64,000 nucleotides of DNA. It comes from an uncultured Ruminococcus sp. GTDB taxonomy: Bacteria > Bacillota > Clostridia > Oscillospirales > Ruminococcaceae. The stretch covers positions 28,445-92,444 of the forward strand of contig CAJTWE010000008.1 of the NCBI GenBank assembly GCA_910579955.1, read 5' to 3'. Position numbers and translations under genes: made by a program. This document shows, piece by piece, positions 1-8,950 of the stretch. The notes beneath the pieces are model-generated. The model made no database searches. It saw only the letters and a program-made list of their open reading frames with translations, and was not told the origin of the DNA. The stretch's first letter is position 1, and the number at the start of each line of letters is the position of its first letter.

Positions 1-2250
1 GATACTATCTATGCAGGCGGAGATGTTACTGCCGGTGATTCTGCCCTCATCAAGTCAACAGATGGCGGTCAAACTTGGAATCCTGTAAAGGGATATGACG
101 ACCTCGGACTTTTCAGCCATTCTCTTAAATATCCGATGTGGACCGAACATATGGTAAGAGGTACTGAATCAAAGGAATACAATCAGCAAAACGGTATCGG
201 TACTATTCTGGTTGAGGGCGGCAAAGTTTATGTCGGCTCATCTGTAACAGGTTCGACAAATATCCATGTTGCTGATGTAGATAACGATGAATTTACTGAA
301 CTTTCAGCAGATCTTCCTACAGCTAATTATCCGCTTTCTATAACAAGCGACAATAATGGAAATCTTTTCTTCACATATATTGCTGGTCTTGCATTCTCTG
401 GTAGTGCCGGCGGTGCTTATAAGTACAATTTGGCAAGCGGTAAGGTGCAGAAACTTTCCGTTACAGATAATGCTGTTGGTATGATTACTGCTGATAAAAA
501 TGATCCAAACAAATTGGTTGCCAGAACTTGCGGTATGTGGGCAGATCAGTGGTATGAAGAAGAATGGACCGATACCAGCATAGCATGGGGCGACTATTTC
601 TTCCGTTCAACTGACGGCGGCGAAACATGGGAAAATATTACTCCTGGTCAGGGCGAAACTATCTATGGTGAGGGAGATCCTTATAAGAAATTTGTTTCAC
701 TTCCTATAGATACAAATGGCTATGACTGGATCTATGGCAAAGCTTGTCACTGGGGAAGTGGCATCAGCATAGATCCAAGAAATCCAGACAAAATCCTTAT
801 GACCTCTGGTAACGGTGTTTTCGCCTGTGATAACACATGGGACGAAACAGGTGTACAGTTCTATTTCCAGCCGGATGGCGTAGAAGAAGTTGTTGCACTT
901 GATATGATAAGTGCTCCTGGAAAGAATCCATTCTCTGCAATCGGCGACTACGATGGCTTTGAACACGCAGACAATGTTCATGCAATTCAGCATCAACCGA
1001 ATATGGGTAGCACAAGTGCTATAGCTTATTGTCCTTCTAATCCTGATGTAATGGTTCGTGCAGCTCAGAATGATTCTACAACTTATTACACCCTCGACGG
1101 CGGTAAAGAATGGATAAAGATGAACTCAAACGCAACAGCAGGCAAGGCTGCTATCACTGAGCTTGAAGACGGCACTTACAGAATCTTCCGTACAGGCAGC
1201 GGTAAGGGTTCATATACCGATGACTTCGGCGGAACTTGGAAAGATTGTTCCGGCACTACAGGTACTAAGGAGCTTTATTTCAAGGTTGATGAAGAGAATC
1301 CTAAGTATGTTTACGGCTACACTGCTCAGTATAATGAATATTGGTTCTATGATACTTCAAAATCAGAACCTACATTTGAAGATGCACATTATACATTTAT
1401 GGTAAGTGATGACTACGGTGCAACATTTACTGCTGCTGATGTATGCAAATATGACCAGTGCGATGTTGCAAACAGAATCGGCTATCTTGGCGAAGGTGAA
1501 ATGGTTCTGGGTGCTGGCTGGAATGGTGCATACTATGTAACAGATTTCGGCAAAAACATCGAAAAGCTTGACAGTGTATTCTACTGCAAAACTATCGGCT
1601 ACGGCGCTCCTGAAAAAGAAGGCGACGTAAATACTCTTTATATGTACGGTCAGCCGGAAGAAAGCGATCCTCAGGGCGTTTATCGTTCAACTGATGCCGG
1701 AAAGACATGGGTTGCTATCAACATAAACCACCTCTACGGCGGTACAGGCAACGGTAACTTCCTCGTAGGCGACATGAATGAATTTGGTACTGTTTATATG
1801 TCTACTGTAGGCTGCGGTATTGTTTACATGTCACTTGACGACGGCACTGACCCTAAGCCTCCTGTTACTACAACCACTACAACAGCCACAACAACAAATA
1901 CAACTGCCAGTTCTGAAACAACAACAAATACAACAACAACTAGCAAAACCACGGACAAAACAGATGTTACAACCACATCTGGAGATTCCACAACAACGAC
2001 TACAAAAACAACGGTAACAACTGATAATCCTAATGTAAAATACGGCGATGTAAATCTTGATGGCAAGATCACTATGGTAGACATGGTATATTTAAATAAA
2101 TATATCACTGGTTCTATCAAATTCAATGACCAGCAGATGGCAAATGGTGACTGCGCATTAGACGGCAGCGTTTCTTCTATTGACGCATCAGCACTTCTGC
2201 AATTCCTCGGTGAAAGAATTGAAGTCCTGCCTGTAATACCGGAAGCATAA
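1..2250 (+). CDS. GH74-type xyloglucanase with C-terminal dockerin (5' end outside window)
   Basis: The frame is open from base 1, so the true start lies upstream; about 749 residues are visible. Asp-box (BNR) signatures of the form STDGGxTW recur (near bases 55, 610 and 1690), as expected for the seven-bladed propellers of GH74 endo-xyloglucanases. After the propeller comes a linker made almost wholly of Thr (bases about 1860-2030), then a type I dockerin with two Ca-binding segments (GDVNLDGKITMVD and NGDCALDGSVSSIDAS). The protein would be secreted, cleave xyloglucan and dock onto a cohesin of a cellulosome. The catalytic Asp pair was not located with certainty. The GH74 call is from the Asp-box pattern and overall composition; another Asp-box propeller family is the main alternative. 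Confidence 0.8.
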   Translation, partial: DTIYAGGDVTAGDSALIKSTDGGQTWNPVKGYDDLGLFSHSLKYPMWTEHMVRGTESKEYNQQNGIGTILVEGGKVYVGSSVTGSTNIHVADVDNDEFTELSADLPTANYPLSITSDNNGNLFFTYIAGLAFSGSAGGAYKYNLASGKVQKLSVTDNAVGMITADKNDPNKLVARTCGMWADQWYEEEWTDTSIAWGDYFFRSTDGGETWENITPGQGETIYGEGDPYKKFVSLPIDTNGYDWIYGKACHWGSGISIDPRNPDKILMTSGNGVFACDNTWDETGVQFYFQPDGVEEVVALDMISAPGKNPFSAIGDYDGFEHADNVHAIQHQPNMGSTSAIAYCPSNPDVMVRAAQNDSTTYYTLDGGKEWIKMNSNATAGKAAITELEDGTYRIFRTGSGKGSYTDDFGGTWKDCSGTTGTKELYFKVDEENPKYVYGYTAQYNEYWFYDTSKSEPTFEDAHYTFMVSDDYGATFTAADVCKYDQCDVANRIGYLGEGEMVLGAGWNGAYYVTDFGKNIEKLDSVFYCKTIGYGAPEKEGDVNTLYMYGQPEESDPQGVYRSTDAGKTWVAININHLYGGTGNGNFLVGDMNEFGTVYMSTVGCGIVYMSLDDGTDPKPPVTTTTTTATTTNTTASSETTTNTTTTSKTTDKTDVTTTSGDSTTTTTKTTVTTDNPNVKYGDVNLDGKITMVDMVYLNKYITGSIKFNDQQMANGDCALDGSVSSIDASALLQFLGERIEVLPVIPEA

Positions 2251-2284
2251 GTTTTTCATAAATTTATAAAGGAGATGCGCAATT

Positions 2285-2722
2285 ATGGAGCCGAACCGCT
2301 ATATAAATGAACACACAATACCAAAAAGACCTACGCAGAATACTGCGCCAGTTAATAAAGAAATAAAAGTCTCTGTTCCAAACAACAATACTGCCCATAT
2401 ACGCAAAAAGCCTGCGCCAAAAGAAAAAACAGGAAAGTTACAAATTTCCGGAAAACGTTTCTTTGGACAAATTCTTATCGACCACTGGGTCATACGCATT
2501 AACGGTGAACAAAGAGAGCTGCCATTTGGAAATAACAAGCTCTCGCTGGAGCTTCCTGCCGGAGTGTATCTGGTTACTGCTTATACACCTTATCTCGGAA
2601 TGCACTGCATGAGAGTTACTGCGGATATAGAGATCCGTCCGGGCATGGCTACACATATCTCCTATCAAACTGTTTTTGATATATTTAAAAATGGAATCAT
2701 GCGACATAGTATATCTTCATAA
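2285..2722 (+). CDS. Small protein with disordered Lys/Pro-rich N-terminus and beta-rich C-terminal domain
   Basis: A 145-residue protein that starts 34 bases after the xyloglucanase gene behind a good AAAGGAG site, so it is probably co-transcribed. It has no signal peptide or membrane segment. Residues 1-55 are rich in Pro, Lys, Asn and Thr and look disordered. Residues 56-140 alternate hydrophobic and polar residues and include the turn LSLELPAGVYLVTAYTP. This resembles the small beta-sandwich found in proteins where a short extension is presented on a PEGA-like or carbohydrate-contact fold. I do not recognise the family and assign no function. Confidence 0.6.
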   Translation: MEPNRYINEHTIPKRPTQNTAPVNKEIKVSVPNNNTAHIRKKPAPKEKTGKLQISGKRFFGQILIDHWVIRINGEQRELPFGNNKLSLELPAGVYLVTAYTPYLGMHCMRVTADIEIRPGMATHISYQTVFDIFKNGIMRHSISS

Positions 2723-2761
2723 ATAAGATTCCAAAGCAAAAACACGCAAAATAAACAAAGC

Positions 2762-2800
2762 AAACGGCTGCTGTGAACTTAATCATAGCAGCCGTTTTAA
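2762..2800. terminator. Bidirectional intrinsic terminator
   Basis: A stem of about 15 bp (AAACGGCTGCTGTGA paired with its near-complement, one G-T pair) has A-rich and T-rich flanks. It lies between two convergent genes and can serve both. Confidence 0.8.
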
Positions 2801-2814
2801 TCTAAGGAGAGCAG

Positions 2815-3876
2815 TTAATCTTTAAGAGTCATTATCTGATCGCCACATTTAATAGCGGCGACAGTTTCAGGGTCAACAGGCATTGTATATCGAAATAAAA
2901 CATCTGTTTTTTTGGTGAAGCTCATGCCACCGTCTAACATACAGCCTATTTCAATCCCATCATCAGTTATAATTTTTACAGGTGTATTATTGAAATCCAG
3001 ACAATTTGTACCAGTTTCGCCATGAATTCTCATGCAGAAAGCAGAAAGCTCCACTTTATCTGCATAAAATAACTTTTTCAATTTCAGGGTCTCTATCTCT
3101 TTGCTTATAGTTTCATCTATATAATAACGTACAACTTTTGCATTTTTCTCTACATCAACGTTAAACGAAAAATTACATTCATCGCTTTCATAGAGTTCAA
3201 TCTTATCTTTATCCTTATCATTATCTTTTCTTCTTGCTTCATACAGCGACATCTCTACACTTATATCACTTGTTCTAAACGGCTGCTTCATTGTCATCAT
3301 TATCCAGACAAAATAAGAACCGTCATCCTGAAGAACCTCAGCGCTGCTGACATTGCCTATTTCAAGCTCCTTGTTGCCGCTTTTTGCAGTGCGTTCATGT
3401 CCGGGCAGGATATACTCTATCTGATCCGACGACTCTTTCGGAGTATACTGCATTGTGAAATATAAAGCCGTTCCGTCACTTATTGCACCTATAGGCTTTA
3501 TATTGCCGCTGTTATAACCGGATGAACTAAAATCAGTAATTTCGCCCATATAATCCTGAGTTAAGCTGTATAGCTTATCCTTATATTCAGGGTCTAAAAC
3601 AAGCTTTTCTGATTCATAAGTAAAACCCTTTCCAGAAAAAATTTCTAAAAGCCAGTTGTGTCCATTAAAAGCGGATACCGTAACTGTACTTACCATAACA
3701 ACGCAAAGACAAGCTACAATAACTGCTATAAAAGAACGTGAACGTTTATGCATTTTTATATCAGCAATATTTTCACGCTCATTTGGTATTTCTTCCACTT
3801 TCCTGAGAATTTCTTTCTCACAGGAATCCGGCATTTTTATGTGAGACATTGTACTCTGAAATAATTTCTTCTCCAT
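2815..3876 (-). CDS. DUF4179-type transmembrane anti-sigma factor
   Basis: The start at 3876 is chosen over the longer frame because GGAGG lies 7 bases upstream. It overlaps the end of the sigma factor gene by 59 bases, the usual sigma/anti-sigma arrangement. The roughly 353-residue protein has a short cytoplasmic N-terminus that would hold the sigma factor. One membrane segment follows at about residues 48-68 (FIAVIVACLCVVMV), then an extracellular region of almost 290 residues. The size and layout match DUF4179 proteins of Clostridia, which are partners of ECF sigma factors. The signal it senses is unknown. It converges on the xyloglucanase unit but does not share its transcript. Confidence 0.75.
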   Translation of the reverse strand: MEKKLFQSTMSHIKMPDSCEKEILRKVEEIPNERENIADIKMHKRSRSFIAVIVACLCVVMVSTVTVSAFNGHNWLLEIFSGKGFTYESEKLVLDPEYKDKLYSLTQDYMGEITDFSSSGYNSGNIKPIGAISDGTALYFTMQYTPKESSDQIEYILPGHERTAKSGNKELEIGNVSSAEVLQDDGSYFVWIMMTMKQPFRTSDISVEMSLYEARRKDNDKDKDKIELYESDECNFSFNVDVEKNAKVVRYYIDETISKEIETLKLKKLFYADKVELSAFCMRIHGETGTNCLDFNNTPVKIITDDGIEIGCMLDGGMSFTKKTDVLFRYTMPVDPETVAAIKCGDQIMTLKD

Positions 3877-4357
3877 AATAGAAACCTCCTTGCTTCTCCA
3901 GTTGTTTTTTAAGCCTTTTTCTGCCACGTTCAAGTCTGGTCTGTACTGTAGAGGGATTTGTACCAGTAATAGATGATATTTCTTTCACTGAATATTCCTC
4001 ATAGTAATACAAAAGTATCATCACACGGTATTTGTCGGGCAAATCAAAAACCGCATGATAAAGCCGACTTTCCTCTGTAGTAAACGTTTCCGACGAGGGC
4101 ATATTTTCAGGCATATCGTCTCTTTTTACCTGCCAGAATGATTTTTTCAAATTGCAGCAGGCATTAAGAGTAACTCTTATAAGCCATGCCTTTTCTGATT
4201 CTGCATCCTTAAAATCTTCGTCACGCAGATATAATTTTAGAAATGTATCCTGAGAAATATCTTCGGCATCAGCTTTATTTCTAAGATATGTAAAAGCGAT
4301 TCTGTATACCATATCCTTGTATAGACTAAGCCTATCCTGAAACTTCTGTTTATCCAT
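3818..4357 (-). CDS. ECF-type RNA polymerase sigma factor
   Basis: A 179-residue protein. The ATG at 4357 is preferred because GGGAG precedes it; a longer frame from a TTG at 4417 would begin inside a terminator hairpin. Region 2 is seen in YRIAFTYLRNKADAEDISQD and region 4 in LPDKYRVMILLYYYEEYSVK followed by a helix-turn-helix with TNPSTVQTRLERGRKRL. It should direct RNA polymerase to a small regulon, probably including its own operon, when released from the anti-sigma factor encoded next to it. Confidence 0.9.
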   Translation of the reverse strand: MDKQKFQDRLSLYKDMVYRIAFTYLRNKADAEDISQDTFLKLYLRDEDFKDAESEKAWLIRVTLNACCNLKKSFWQVKRDDMPENMPSSETFTTEESRLYHAVFDLPDKYRVMILLYYYEEYSVKEISSITGTNPSTVQTRLERGRKRLKKQLEKQGGFYYGEEIISEYNVSHKNAGFL

Positions 4358-4394
4358 GCCGTCATCTCCCTTCCTGTTTTTGAAGCGCTTCATA

Positions 4395-4431
4395 AATAAA
4401 ACAAGTGAGATACGCAAAATATCTCACTTGT
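4395..4431 (-). terminator. Intrinsic terminator of the FkbM methyltransferase gene
   Basis: The perfect 10-bp stem CAAGTGAGAT/ATCTCACTTG is followed on the minus strand by TTTTATTT. It separates the methyltransferase gene from the sigma factor gene. Confidence 0.8.
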
Positions 4432-4472
4432 CAAAAAATATTCAGTTAATTCTAAATCGATTTGCTAGAAAA

Positions 4473-5549
4473 TTATGATCTATTTTCTTTAGGTACTGCA
4501 TAGAGGTTTGTTTCCCATGCGGGAATATAAAGCTGATGACGAATATAAATGTCATAATGTGGATTCAATGTTTTTATAAGCAGCGGCAAAGTGAAAATAT
4601 CCTCATTTCGATGGTAAAGTGATACCATAAGCCTTGGAGCATACTTAGAAATAGTCTGTGCTGAACCCCAAAGAGCCTCACGTTCACAGCCTTCCACATC
4701 CATTTTTATAATAGTGGCAGGCTTTCCCTCAAGAATACTGTCTACTGAACGTGCCGTTATTGACTGACCCAGCGCCGACACAGCAGACTGTCTGCCCGCC
4801 TTTGTGGAAAACGGAACTTCTGTATCAGTGCACCATGCAACTGCATTGTAAATGCTTACATAGGGCATTTCAGCCGTACACTTACGCAGCTTCTTGAAAT
4901 TCTTGCGGTCTGGTTCTACACCGTACATACGTACATACTTTCCCTTTGTATACGACATGACCTCTTCAATAGTATCACCATTATACGCACCCAGATCAAC
5001 ATATGTTTCATTCTGCGTAATTTTTATAATATTACGATAGATATCATCCTTTGGAGTAGTTACCTCCATAAGATATGGTATCTTACCACTGATTTTAAAA
5101 TTTATGATATTAGCATATACTTTCTGTGAAAATGGATCTGCCAACATATCATAAACCTGTTGTATTTCGTCTGCGTGTTCAAGACAGTAATCATATGTGA
5201 ATAATCCTCCGCCTGCAACCGGAACATCCGGCACAAGCAGAGTATGACGCTCTGCAATCTCAAGCAGCTTGTCCACCAATGACTGGTATCCTGCCGCAAA
5301 TGCAAGTACGATTACAAAATCTTCAACCTGTTCTTCGATTTCGGAAAGCTTCCGAACTTTGTAGCCTGCAAAAGAATGGCCTCTTACAAAATCATCGCTG
5401 GCGAAGATGCCTGCCAGAGGAATATTTTTCTCTCTAAAGACACGCATAATTTTCTCCGCACCATCGCCCATGCCATAAATAAAAATCGGACGTGTTTCTG
5501 CCTTGAGAACCTCCCAGACAGTTTGTTTTTCCGTAATAAATGAAAGCAT
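4473..5549 (-). CDS. FkbM-family SAM-dependent methyltransferase
   Basis: 358 residues. The N-terminal third (to about 110) is a Rossmann-like module with IFIYGMGDGAEKIMR. It resembles nucleotide-binding modules joined to sugar-modifying enzymes. The C-terminal half is the FkbM domain, with the SAM-binding motif YVDLGAYNGDT at about residue 182 and the late motif IIKMDVEGCEREAL. FkbM enzymes O-methylate sugars and polyketides; the substrate here cannot be read from the sequence. The RBS is AAAGGAG. The gene stands alone between two terminator-like hairpins and is preceded by a compact RNA fold, so it may have its own regulation. Confidence 0.85.
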   Translation of the reverse strand: MLSFITEKQTVWEVLKAETRPIFIYGMGDGAEKIMRVFREKNIPLAGIFASDDFVRGHSFAGYKVRKLSEIEEQVEDFVIVLAFAAGYQSLVDKLLEIAERHTLLVPDVPVAGGGLFTYDYCLEHADEIQQVYDMLADPFSQKVYANIINFKISGKIPYLMEVTTPKDDIYRNIIKITQNETYVDLGAYNGDTIEEVMSYTKGKYVRMYGVEPDRKNFKKLRKCTAEMPYVSIYNAVAWCTDTEVPFSTKAGRQSAVSALGQSITARSVDSILEGKPATIIKMDVEGCEREALWGSAQTISKYAPRLMVSLYHRNEDIFTLPLLIKTLNPHYDIYIRHQLYIPAWETNLYAVPKENRS

Positions 5550-5611
5550 GTTTAGGAACTCCTTTATCTATCTGTATGAATCCGTGTGCAGCGTTTGTTT
5601 TTTTGCTGCCT

Positions 5612-5671
5612 CCGACACCTCCATGCGTCCTGTGTAATTCAAGACATAGGCGATTTAGCGCCGTGCCTCGG
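5612..5671 (-). promoter_or_regulatory. Compact multi-stem RNA fold in the leader of the FkbM gene
   Basis: Read on the minus strand, an outer stem (CCGA and CAC paired with GTG and TCGG, with a GG bulge) encloses two hairpins: GGCG-CTAAAT-CGCC and GTCTTG-AATTACA-CAGGAC. A purine-rich strand (GCATGGAG) follows. It matches no riboswitch class that I can name. It could be a regulatory leader or chance structure. Confidence 0.35.
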
Positions 5672-5714
5672 TAAAAAAATCATAAATAAAATAAAATAAG
5701 GCCCAAGCCGTACC

Positions 5715-6119
5715 TTACACATGGTCTGCATGGTCACATTCTTCATCGCCTGCCGAGCCTATCATGTCCCTGCCACGGATAGCATAACGATCACGATACT
5801 GGCTTACATACGAACCGATAAGGTCAGAGACCTCTCGTGGGCATTTGACTGAAACAATGTGCTTTTCGGGAGTATCTGCATCCTTGCAGAAAAGAATTAT
5901 TGTACCGCAGCCGAATATACGCTGCCAGATGCTGCGGCTGAGGCTCTTATCTACTATACGATATAGCTCAAGTTCATCCTCATTTACACTAAGAAAACCT
6001 GCACGTGTTATAAGCCTGTTTTCTGTGAGATAATATCTAGTGAAAGAAAGCGGCAGTCCAAATATGGTACGCTTTTTGTCGCTCCAGATATAATCAATCT
6101 GTTTATCCTTTTTAGGCAT
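5715..6119 (-). CDS. PH-like (bacterial pleckstrin homology) domain protein
   Basis: 134 residues without signal peptide or membrane segment. Residues 12-105 show the pattern of small bacterial PH domains (YdbS/bPH2-like): a Trp-Ser-Asp start (IDYIWSDKKRTIFG), a TxxRYYLTENRLITRAG strand pair and ELYRIVDKSLSRSIWQRIFG. The C-terminus is charged and His/Asp-rich. Function unknown. The gene has a long leader of about 255 bases with several hairpins and its own promoter. The bPH call rests on the strand pattern only. Confidence 0.6.
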   Translation of the reverse strand: MPKKDKQIDYIWSDKKRTIFGLPLSFTRYYLTENRLITRAGFLSVNEDELELYRIVDKSLSRSIWQRIFGCGTIILFCKDADTPEKHIVSVKCPREVSDLIGSYVSQYRDRYAIRGRDMIGSAGDEECDHADHV

Positions 6120-6374
6120 TGCTGAAACACTCCCTCTCTATATAAATTAAATCAAAGCTTTATCACTGCCTTTGAACCGTTCACAGTGATTTTTTATCAG
6201 TATCTGCAACCAATACTGTAAATCGCTTGTACGTTTCAGATGCTGTGACGATGATAGTATCATCACTGCGTTCCGCCGTGAGAGCCGGAACGTGCTTTGC
6301 ATTTATATCTTAAACTTCTGCAAAAGCACTGTCTTATTATACAAATAACTATAGTAGTTATGCATATACATATA
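6120..6374 (-). promoter_or_regulatory. Hairpin-dense 5' leader of the PH-domain gene
   Basis: Five inverted repeats lie in about 160 bases. Plus-strand positions are 6172-6190 (ATCACTG/CAGTGAT), 6198-6218 (CAGTAT/ATACTG), 6250-6264 (GATGATA/TATCATC), 6269-6292 (CGTTCCG/CGGAACG) and 6293-6329 (GTGCTTTGC/GCAAAAGCAC). The candidate promoter at 6381-6410 would place all of them in one untranslated leader. The rest of the gap up to 6673 holds the divergent promoter of the two-component system and otherwise AT-rich sequence. Confidence 0.45.
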
Positions 6375-6380
6375 ATATAT

Positions 6381-6410
6381 ATTCTACCACAAAACAGCCC
6401 TGATTGTCAA
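6381..6410 (-). promoter_or_regulatory. Sigma-A type promoter of the PH-domain gene
   Basis: On the minus strand, TTGACA (6410-6405), an 18-base spacer and TAGAAT (6386-6381). Confidence 0.55.
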
Positions 6411-6545
6411 TTATAATCCGTAGAATTATTGCAGTTTACCCTGATTTTGTGTAATTTTGACAAATAAAAATGACCTTTATAAAGAAAAGAAATGAGAAAA
6501 CTAAGTGATAAAGGTGAAAGGTTTCGGATAATTTGAATAGAGCTA

Positions 6546-6574
6546 TTGCAATTATCGCTTAAAAATGGTAAAAT
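6546..6574 (+). promoter_or_regulatory. Candidate promoter of the two-component system
   Basis: TTGCAA, a 17-base spacer and TAAAAT, about 100 bases before the response regulator start. A TTGACA at about 6455 is a second possible -35 box. Confidence 0.45.
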
Positions 6575-6673
6575 AAAATTATAATATGCTATATAATATA
6601 CTATGTAATATAATATATAATACAATTAAGATAGGCATAAAATTTTGCAAAGCAGTATGAAAGGAACGTTTAT

Positions 6674-7357
6674 ATGTATCGTTTACTTATTGTTGATGAC
6701 GAAGCCAATATTCGCAATGTTGTTCGTGAATATGCTGAATTTGAAGAATATGAAGTTTGTGAAGCTGAGAATGGCATGGAAGCCGTTAAGCTGTGCCGTG
6801 ACCAAGACTTTGATCTTATAATTATGGATGTTATGATGCCGAGACTGGATGGCTTTTCTGCTGTAAAGGAGATCCGTAAAAAAAAGAACACGCCTGTTAT
6901 AATGCTTTCCGCAAGAGGTGAAGAATATGACAAGCTTTTCGGATTCGAGATCGGCATAGATGATTATGTTGTAAAGCCATTTTCACCAAAGGAACTGATG
7001 GCACGAGTACGTGCGGTACTCAGCCGACACAATACTGCTTCACCGTCTGAACATTCTTCTCAAAAGCTTACATTTGAAGGTCTCGAAATAGACCTCGCTG
7101 GACGTGAGGTTTACGTTGACGGACAGCGTGCATCTATGACTCCAAAAGAATACGACCTGCTTTTCTACCTTGTAAAAAACAAAGGTCTGGCGCTGACAAG
7201 AGACAAGCTCTTGGAAGAGGTCTGGGGATACGATTTCTTTGGTGATGACAGAACTGTTGACACGCACATTAAAATGCTCAGAGGAAGCCTTGGAGTATAC
7301 AGAAAGTATATTGTTACGCTGAGAGGAATGGGTTATAAATTCGATGCTGAAATTTAA
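6674..7357 (+). CDS. OmpR/PhoB-family response regulator
   Basis: 227 residues. The receiver domain (1-118) has the acidic pocket DD at 8-9, the phosphoacceptor D52 in LIIMDVMMPRLDG, and the conserved Lys in VVKPFSP. A linker follows, then a winged-helix DNA-binding domain (about 130-225) with the signature VWGYDFFGDDRTVDTHIKML. The RBS is GAAAGGAA. It overlaps the histidine kinase gene downstream by 14 bases, so the pair is translated together. The sequence shows no hint of its targets. Confidence 0.93.
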   Translation: MYRLLIVDDEANIRNVVREYAEFEEYEVCEAENGMEAVKLCRDQDFDLIIMDVMMPRLDGFSAVKEIRKKKNTPVIMLSARGEEYDKLFGFEIGIDDYVVKPFSPKELMARVRAVLSRHNTASPSEHSSQKLTFEGLEIDLAGREVYVDGQRASMTPKEYDLLFYLVKNKGLALTRDKLLEEVWGYDFFGDDRTVDTHIKMLRGSLGVYRKYIVTLRGMGYKFDAEI

Positions 7358-8801
7358 AGATATTCGTATTGGCAAGAACCTGTCCATCAGAGTTAAAATA
7401 TGGCTGTTCTTTATGATGCTGGTCTGCATTGTATTTATACTTATGTGGACTTTTCAGGTACTTCTACTCGGACAATTCTACGAGATAATGAAGGTTTCAT
7501 CAATATCAAGAGTAACTAAAAATCTTGCCAAAACATATCAGACAGAGCAGATTATATCTGATGATCTCCGTGATGCGGCTATGCAGAATGATATGTGCAT
7601 TGAGGTATTAAACGCAGAAGGCGCTGAAATAAATTATAAATGCATATTCAGCGGAAATTGTCTGCTCCACAACGGCAGCAATGACATATATTTTTATTAT
7701 ATGGATCTCAAGCAAAATGCCGGTAAAGACATAGTAAGAAAGCTCTACAATGATACCATGCAGAGCGAAATGCTTGTATACGGCTGTCCTTTGTATGATA
7801 CAAATAATGAGATAAAAGGCTATATCATTACAAATTCACGTCTTGTTCCGGTTGAGTCAACACGTCATATTTTACAAAATATGACTATGACTATAACTGT
7901 TGCACTGGCTATTGCCGGAGTAATTCTCTCAGCTTACGCAGCCGAAAATCTTGGTACGCCTATAAAAAGGCTCAACAGTTCTGCAAGGCGGCTTGCGCTT
8001 GGAGATTATACCGCAAGCTTTGTAGGCGGCGGTTGTGCAGAGGTTGACGACCTTGCAGATACACTGACCTATGCAAGTCATGAGCTTTCAAAAACAGATG
8101 AAATGCAGCGTGACCTTATTGCAAATGTTTCACACGATATGCGCACACCGCTTACTATGATGAAAGCATATGCCGAAATGATACGTGACCTTTCAGGTGA
8201 TAATCCCGTAAAGCGTGAACAGCATCTTAACGTTATCATTGAAGAAACTGACAGACTCTCACTTCTCGTAAACGATATGCTGGATCTTTCAAAACTTGAA
8301 AGCGGCACTCAAAAGCTGGAATATCAAACTATAGATATAAGCGAAAAGCTCTGTGAAATAGCTTCACGTTATGAAGGATTATCTGAAAAGATGGGATATC
8401 ACCTTATATTTACAGGAGATGCCCCTTATATGATTCACTGCGACAGTGGAAAGATCGAGCGTGTTATATGCAATCTGCTTAATAATGCTATAAACTACAC
8501 CTCAAAAGAAGACAGAACGGTAATACTTCGTCAAATAAATCGTCCGGACTGTGTACGTATCGAAATATCTGACAGGGGCGACGGCATTGAAGAAGATAAA
8601 ATAAAGCTTATCTTCGACAAATACTATCGTTCAGAAAATCATAAACGTGAAGTAGTCGGAACGGGTCTTGGGCTTTCAATTGTTAAAGCTATACTCAAGA
8701 TGCACGGCTATAACTATGGTGTAAACAGTAAGCTTGGAGAGGGTTCAACCTTCTGGTTTGAAGCAAATGCGGCTGTACCACCTGTAGCAGATGATAAATA
8801 A
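7344..8801 (+). CDS. Membrane sensor histidine kinase
   Basis: 485 residues. It has a first membrane segment at about 20-40, an extracytoplasmic sensor of about 140 residues and a second membrane segment at about 180-200. A HAMP region follows, then a HisKA dimerisation domain with H264 in NVSHDMRTP, and a HATPase domain with N box (NLLNNAINYT), G1 (DRGDGIEEDK) and G2 (GTGLGLSIVKAIL). It phosphorylates the response regulator encoded just upstream. The length and order are typical of class I kinases. The signal is unknown. Confidence 0.93.
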   Translation: MLKFKDIRIGKNLSIRVKIWLFFMMLVCIVFILMWTFQVLLLGQFYEIMKVSSISRVTKNLAKTYQTEQIISDDLRDAAMQNDMCIEVLNAEGAEINYKCIFSGNCLLHNGSNDIYFYYMDLKQNAGKDIVRKLYNDTMQSEMLVYGCPLYDTNNEIKGYIITNSRLVPVESTRHILQNMTMTITVALAIAGVILSAYAAENLGTPIKRLNSSARRLALGDYTASFVGGGCAEVDDLADTLTYASHELSKTDEMQRDLIANVSHDMRTPLTMMKAYAEMIRDLSGDNPVKREQHLNVIIEETDRLSLLVNDMLDLSKLESGTQKLEYQTIDISEKLCEIASRYEGLSEKMGYHLIFTGDAPYMIHCDSGKIERVICNLLNNAINYTSKEDRTVILRQINRPDCVRIEISDRGDGIEEDKIKLIFDKYYRSENHKREVVGTGLGLSIVKAILKMHGYNYGVNSKLGEGSTFWFEANAAVPPVADDK

Positions 8802-8836
8802 CAGTTGATTTAATGCTGCTATTATCAAACTGAATA

Positions 8837-8873
8837 TAAAAAGAGCTTGTGATTTCTCACAGGCTCTTTTTGT
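8837..8873 (+). terminator. Terminator of the two-component operon
   Basis: The stem AAAAGAGC-TTGTGA pairs with TCACAGGCTCTTTT and ends in a T run. Confidence 0.85.
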
Positions 8874-8903
8874 TGATAAAAAACATTTGTCATATTATCA
8901 CAA

Positions 8904-8931
8904 TAAGGCTTGTCCGTTTGAACAAGCCTTA
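8904..8931 (-). terminator. Hairpin after rpsR, likely terminator
   Basis: The perfect 10-bp stem TAAGGCTTGT/ACAAGCCTTA lies 20 bases after the rpsR stop. The T run on the minus strand is poor, so termination here may be weak. Confidence 0.55.
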
Positions 8932-8950
8932 CTTTTACTTTATATAAAGA

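Noticed and set aside
4358..4417. TTG start extending the first sigma factor by 20 residues
   Set aside because: The TTG lies inside the terminator hairpin of the upstream gene and lacks a ribosome-binding site.
5595..5673. c-di-GMP-I riboswitch before the FkbM gene
   Set aside because: A short GGACGCA match is present, but the rest of the conserved core and the tetraloop receptor are missing.
6190..6320. A 42-codon open stretch in the PH gene leader as a small gene
   Set aside because: It has no start codon with a ribosome-binding site, starts right after a stop, and overlaps the hairpins.
8904..8931. Attachment-like inverted repeat after rpsR
   Set aside because: Its place between two convergent genes is explained by transcription termination; no recombinase is near.
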